DNA of 64,000 nucleotides, taken from positions 1 to 64,000 of the forward strand of contig WHTW01000012.1 in assembly GCA_009377525.1 (NCBI GenBank), given 5' to 3'. The position numbers were made by a program, and so were the translations under genes. Position 1 is the stretch's first letter. Each line of letters starts with the position of its first letter. The notes beneath the pieces are model-generated. The model did no database searches and was not told where the DNA came from. It saw nothing but the letters and a program-made list of their open reading frames with translations. Below are positions 61,195-64,000 of the stretch, piece after piece. This stretch comes from Rhodospirillales bacterium. Lineage in GTDB: Bacteria; Pseudomonadota; Alphaproteobacteria; Reyranellales; Reyranellaceae.

Positions 61195-62338
61195 ATGGGC
61201 GAGCGTCGGATCGGCGTCATCATCAACGGCGCCACGGGCCGCATGGGCACGACCCAGCACGTGGCCAATCTCCTGGCCATCGCGGCGGAGGGCGGACTTC
61301 CGCTCGCCAACGGCGACCGGCTGATCCCCGAGCTGATGCTGGTCGGCCGCGACGCCACGCGGATTGCCAAGCTTGCGGCGGAGCACGGCGGCCAGCGCTG
61401 GACGACGAAGCTCGAGGAGGCGTTCGCCGGCCCTGACCGCATCTTCATGGATTGCGCCGCCACCGGCGACCGACCCAGGCGCGTGCGGCAGGCGATCACC
61501 GCCGGCAACCACATCTTCATCGAGAAACCCACGGCGCCCACGGTCGACGAAGCAATGGAGCTGGCACGTCTCGCCGACCGCGCCGGCCTCAAGCATGGCG
61601 TCATCCAGGACAAGCTGTTCCTGCCCGGCTTCGCCAAGCTCTTGGCCGTAGCCAAGTCCGATTTCTTCGGCCGCATCCTGTCGGTGAAGATCGACGCTGG
61701 CTCATGGATCTTCGACGGCAGCGAGCAGGAATGCCAGCGGCCGAGCTGGAACTACAAGAAGGCCGAAGGCGGCGGCCTGGCGCTCGATATGATGGCGCAC
61801 TGGCGCTACATGATCGATCGCCTGGCGTCGCCGATCACCGATGTCTGCGCGGTCATGACCACGGCGATCCCCGAGCGCGTCGACGAAGGCGGGCAGCGAT
61901 ACAAGGTCGATGTCGAAGACACCAACTATGCGCTGGTGAAGGTGCACGGCGGCGCGATCGGCGTGATCACCAACAGCTGGGCAACGCGGCCGCGTCGCGA
62001 CGACACCATGGTGGTGCAGATCGACGGCACGCAGGGCTCGGCAGTGGCGGGACGCTTCCGCTGTTTCACCCAGTCAGCGGCCGACGCCGGAGGCCTTCAT
62101 CAAGGCCGCCCGGCCCGGCGGTGTCGACCTGATGGTGCATTGGAAAGAAGTGCCGGATGCGGGCGACAACAAGAATGCCTTTCGCAAGTGCTGGGAAGCG
62201 TTCCTGCGGCACGTCGGAGAAGATGCGCCTTACCTGCCGACGCTGGTCGAGGGCGCCAAGGCCGTGCAGCTCGCCGACCTCGCCTATCGCAGCGTTGCCG
62301 AGCAGCGCTGGATGAAAGTGCCGGAATTGAGGCTCTGA
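61195..62338 (+). pseudogene. Gfo/Idh/MocA-family oxidoreductase with a frameshift near the 3' end
   Basis: The frame starts at ATG 61195 with the Rossmann motif GVIINGATGRMG, continues through the conserved EKPTAP block and IDAGSWIFDG...KKAEGGGLALDMMAHW, and then loses its family sequence after CFTQSAAD at 62083. The remainder (PEAFIKAARPGGVDLMVHWKE and on to PELRL, stop 62338) is in the next frame. A loss of two bases at GACACG giving GACG would account for it. The C-terminal about 85 residues are otherwise well conserved, so the lesion is recent or a sequencing error. Confidence 0.75.
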
Positions 62339-62418
62339 TCGCTTGTCGTGACCATCGCGAAGACTTGATTTGTTCGGATCATGTACGGCCCCCAAGTCAG
62401 CCGGCGCTGGAGGTCCTC

Positions 62419-62982
62419 ATGCGTCCCGTCCGTTTCGCCACCATCCTGCTCGCGCTGATCGCCGCGCCAGTGGCCGGGTTCGCTGCCGTCATCGGTGGCA
62501 CCTACTACGCGCCGCAGTACGACTACCGCGAGTTCTTCGCCGCGACCGATGGCAAGCCCTTCCAGGTCGTGCTGGCCGGCAATCCGTTTCCCGGCATCGA
62601 TCCGGCGATCGTGGCGCGCGACCTGCTGCCCGCCATGCAGAGGGCCAAGCCGCGGCCGGCGCTCACCTTCACCTACGACAGGCCCTCGCCGCCACCGCGT
62701 CCCGACTACCGGCTAGTGCTGGTGTTCGACCCGGCGCTCAACCTCAACAGCGATCCCGTCTGCGCCGGCGAGCCGCCGCGCTTCCGCCCCGGCACGCCGG
62801 GCCGCTTCTACGTCTATGCCATCTATTGCCGGAACGACCGGACAATGTCGCAGACCACGGCGTGGACCGACGCCACCGGCCCGACCGATCCGCGCATCGA
62901 GCGCCTGTTCCGCGAACTGTTCCCGGTGGTCTTCAGCGAGCAGCAGAACCGCTGGGCCTTCAACGAGCCGATGTTCCCCTGA
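62419..62982 (+). CDS. Exported or membrane-anchored protein of unknown function
   Basis: 187 residues from ATG 62419 with GGAGG upstream. A single N-terminal hydrophobic segment (FATILLALIAAPVAGFAAVIGG) may be an uncleaved anchor. The rest is soluble, Pro-rich around YDRPSPPPRPDYRL, with two Cys (VCAG, YCRND) that could form a disulphide. No family is recognised. It lies 80 nt after the Gfo/Idh gene and 2 nt before a nested palindromic repeat. Confidence 0.6.
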   Translation: MRPVRFATILLALIAAPVAGFAAVIGGTYYAPQYDYREFFAATDGKPFQVVLAGNPFPGIDPAIVARDLLPAMQRAKPRPALTFTYDRPSPPPRPDYRLVLVFDPALNLNSDPVCAGEPPRFRPGTPGRFYVYAIYCRNDRTMSQTTAWTDATGPTDPRIERLFRELFPVVFSEQQNRWAFNEPMFP

Positions 62983-62984
62983 TT

Positions 62985-63124
62985 TCTTGCCGGACCGCGG
63001 GCCTCCAGGCCCGCTCATATCTTTTCTCCCGGACCGCGCGCGTCTCGCGCGCTCATGAATCATGAGCGAGCCGGAGGCTCGCGGTCCGGAAGAGCATGAG
63101 CGGGCCTGGAGGCCCGCGGTCCAG
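62985..63124. repeat. Nested modular palindrome, locus 7 (family 1)
   Basis: Outer element: GCCGGACC with core GCGGGCCTCCAGGCCCGC and CTCAT (62985-63018), answered at 63093-63124. Inner element at about 63024-63092: left core GCGCGCGTCTCGCGCGC, right core (read outward) GCGAGCCTCCGGCTCGC. The arrangement is nearly the same as locus 1, including the mismatched inner cores. It lies between convergent genes. Confidence 0.85.
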
Positions 63125-63130
63125 TAAGAT

Positions 63131-63885
63131 TCAATGGAACGTGCGTCCGGAGTCGATCACCAGCGTCTGGCCGGTCATGGTGTTGGTGCGGCACATCGTG
63201 ACGACTTGATCGGCGCAGTCGTCCTTGTCGGCGGCCTTGCCCAGCAGCGACGCCTTGCGGCCGGTCTCGACCTGCTCGGGCCTGAGGTTCGCCGTCGCGC
63301 GCGTGCCTTCGAGCAGGCCCGGCGCCACGCAGTTCACCAGCACCTCGGGCGCGAGCGCCACGGCCATGCATTTGGTGAGATGGATCAGGCCCGCCTTTGA
63401 AACCGCATAGGCAATCGACGAGCCGGTCGGTCCCAGCCCCGCGACTGAGGAGATATTGACGATGCGCCCGCTGCCCTGCCGCTTCATCACAGGGGCAACG
63501 GCCTTGGTGACCAGCATCGGCCCGGTCAGGTTGATGTCGATGATCTTGGTCCACTCCTCGTAGGTGAGGTTGTCGAGATCCTTGAACGGGATCGACTTGT
63601 TGTAGGCGGCATCGTTGACCAGGATGTCGAGCCGGCCGAAGCGCTTCACCACGCCGTCGACCATGCGCTGCACCTGGTCGCGCTTGGTGACGTGACGTCG
63701 CAGGCGAAGGTGACCGCGCCGACCTGGTGCTTCTCGAGATCGCGCGCGACGCCGTCCGCCTGGTCCTTGCTCTGGGCGTAGACGACGGCGATGTGGCACC
63801 CCTGTGCAGCCAGCGCATGGCAGATACGCTGGCCAAGCCCGCCATTGCCGCCGGTGACCACGGCGACTGTCCCTTTCAGGTCCAT
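63131..63885 (-). pseudogene. Short-chain dehydrogenase/reductase broken by a 5-bp tandem duplication
   Basis: Translation from ATG 63885 gives a normal SDR N-terminus (VAVVTGGNGGLGQRICHALAAQG) up to FACDVT. A duplicated GTGAC (63687-63691 and 63692-63696 on the plus strand) then shifts the frame. The rest (KRDQVQRMVDGVVKRFG, LVNDAAYN, NISSVAGLG, YAVSKAGLIHL) continues in another frame to 63131. It keeps the catalytic Ser and YxxxK in the second frame, so the lesion looks recent or artefactual. Confidence 0.75.
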
Positions 63886-63990
63886 GCGTTTCTCCCGTTT
63901 GAGTTGGCGGCAGCCTAGAGCCTGTTCCGGCGGGAGGGAATCACTATGATCTTTTCCACCAAACCGGCAGGCAAGCCGGATGGAGGAAAC

Positions 63991-64000
63991 ATGAACCGCA
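63991..64000 (+). CDS. Start of a gene cut by the window edge
   Basis: ATGAACCGC follows GGAGGAAAC, a strong ribosome-binding site. Only three codons are visible, so nothing can be said of the product. Confidence 0.5.

Noticed and set aside
30171..63124. Palindromic loci read as CRISPR repeats or as insertion-sequence ends
   Set aside because: They are single or nested palindromes far apart, with no regular spacers and no transposase between the arms.
1..64000. tRNA or rRNA genes
   Set aside because: I looked for typical TTCGAATC-type T-arms with matching acceptor stems in the intergenic gaps and saw none.

Overview
The window is about 64 kb of high-GC DNA (visibly well above 60%), densely packed on both strands, with long open shadow frames opposite the real genes. 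The gene content points to a metabolically versatile soil or freshwater alphaproteobacterium. It includes amidases, Rieske oxygenase, glutathione transferases, SDR, VOC and LLM oxidoreductases, a Bug/TctC receptor, amidohydrolases and IclR/TetR regulators. I lean towards the Rhodospirillales or Hyphomicrobiales (Reyranella- or Bradyrhizobium-like), but nothing here fixes a genus. I found no rRNA, tRNA, CRISPR array or prophage.

Layout. 0-12 kb: the 5' end of an IS transposase; a cupin/GST pair; a large cyclase-ATPase-TPR regulator converging on a two-gene operon that encodes a DyP-peroxidase/cytochrome P450 fusion; tandem GNAT acetyltransferases behind a leaderless leader peptide and attenuator-like hairpin; a murA-like gene split by an in-frame stop; two lipoproteins. 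12-24 kb: an ICMT-like membrane enzyme; a DapA-family aldolase divergent from a FAH-family/amidase/RluA/DoxX run; a NEW3-ABC transporter operon; a GST; an alcohol dehydrogenase/hydrolase pair; a decayed parD. 24-32 kb: an IclR regulator with a palindromic operator facing a Rieske oxygenase plus glutamine-synthetase-like ligase operon; a yeast-type cytosine deaminase; HtrA and CutA; a TetR/VOC regulatory pair; nitronate monooxygenase. 32-47 kb: mostly catabolic genes (amidase, 3-hydroxyisobutyrate dehydrogenase family, amidohydrolases, MetE-like proteins, GMC oxidoreductase, NHL protein, 2-hydroxyacid dehydrogenase). 47-64 kb: MFS and ClC transporters, a Tat-exported dienelactone hydrolase, an SDR, a TTC38-like protein, a carboxylesterase, a ten-Asp-box propeller protein, a toxin-antitoxin remnant, a fumarase-superfamily lyase, an LLM oxidoreductase, and two frameshifted genes.

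The two strongest signals are different in kind. One is the DyP-P450 fusion with its translationally linked partner. The other is a family of modular palindromic repeats at seven loci, most lying within a few bases of a stop codon. A conserved frame (CCGGACCGC ... CTCATG) carries an exchangeable 17-18 nt self-complementary core with a 7-bp stem and a TCC-like loop. Three of these loci are nested, one palindrome inside another. A second repeat family at 44.1 kb has the same frame-plus-core architecture with unrelated sequence.

Several genes are broken (murA-like, Bug receptor, parD, RelE-like toxin, Gfo/Idh, SDR). This suggests either active gene decay or local assembly errors; raw reads would separate the two.
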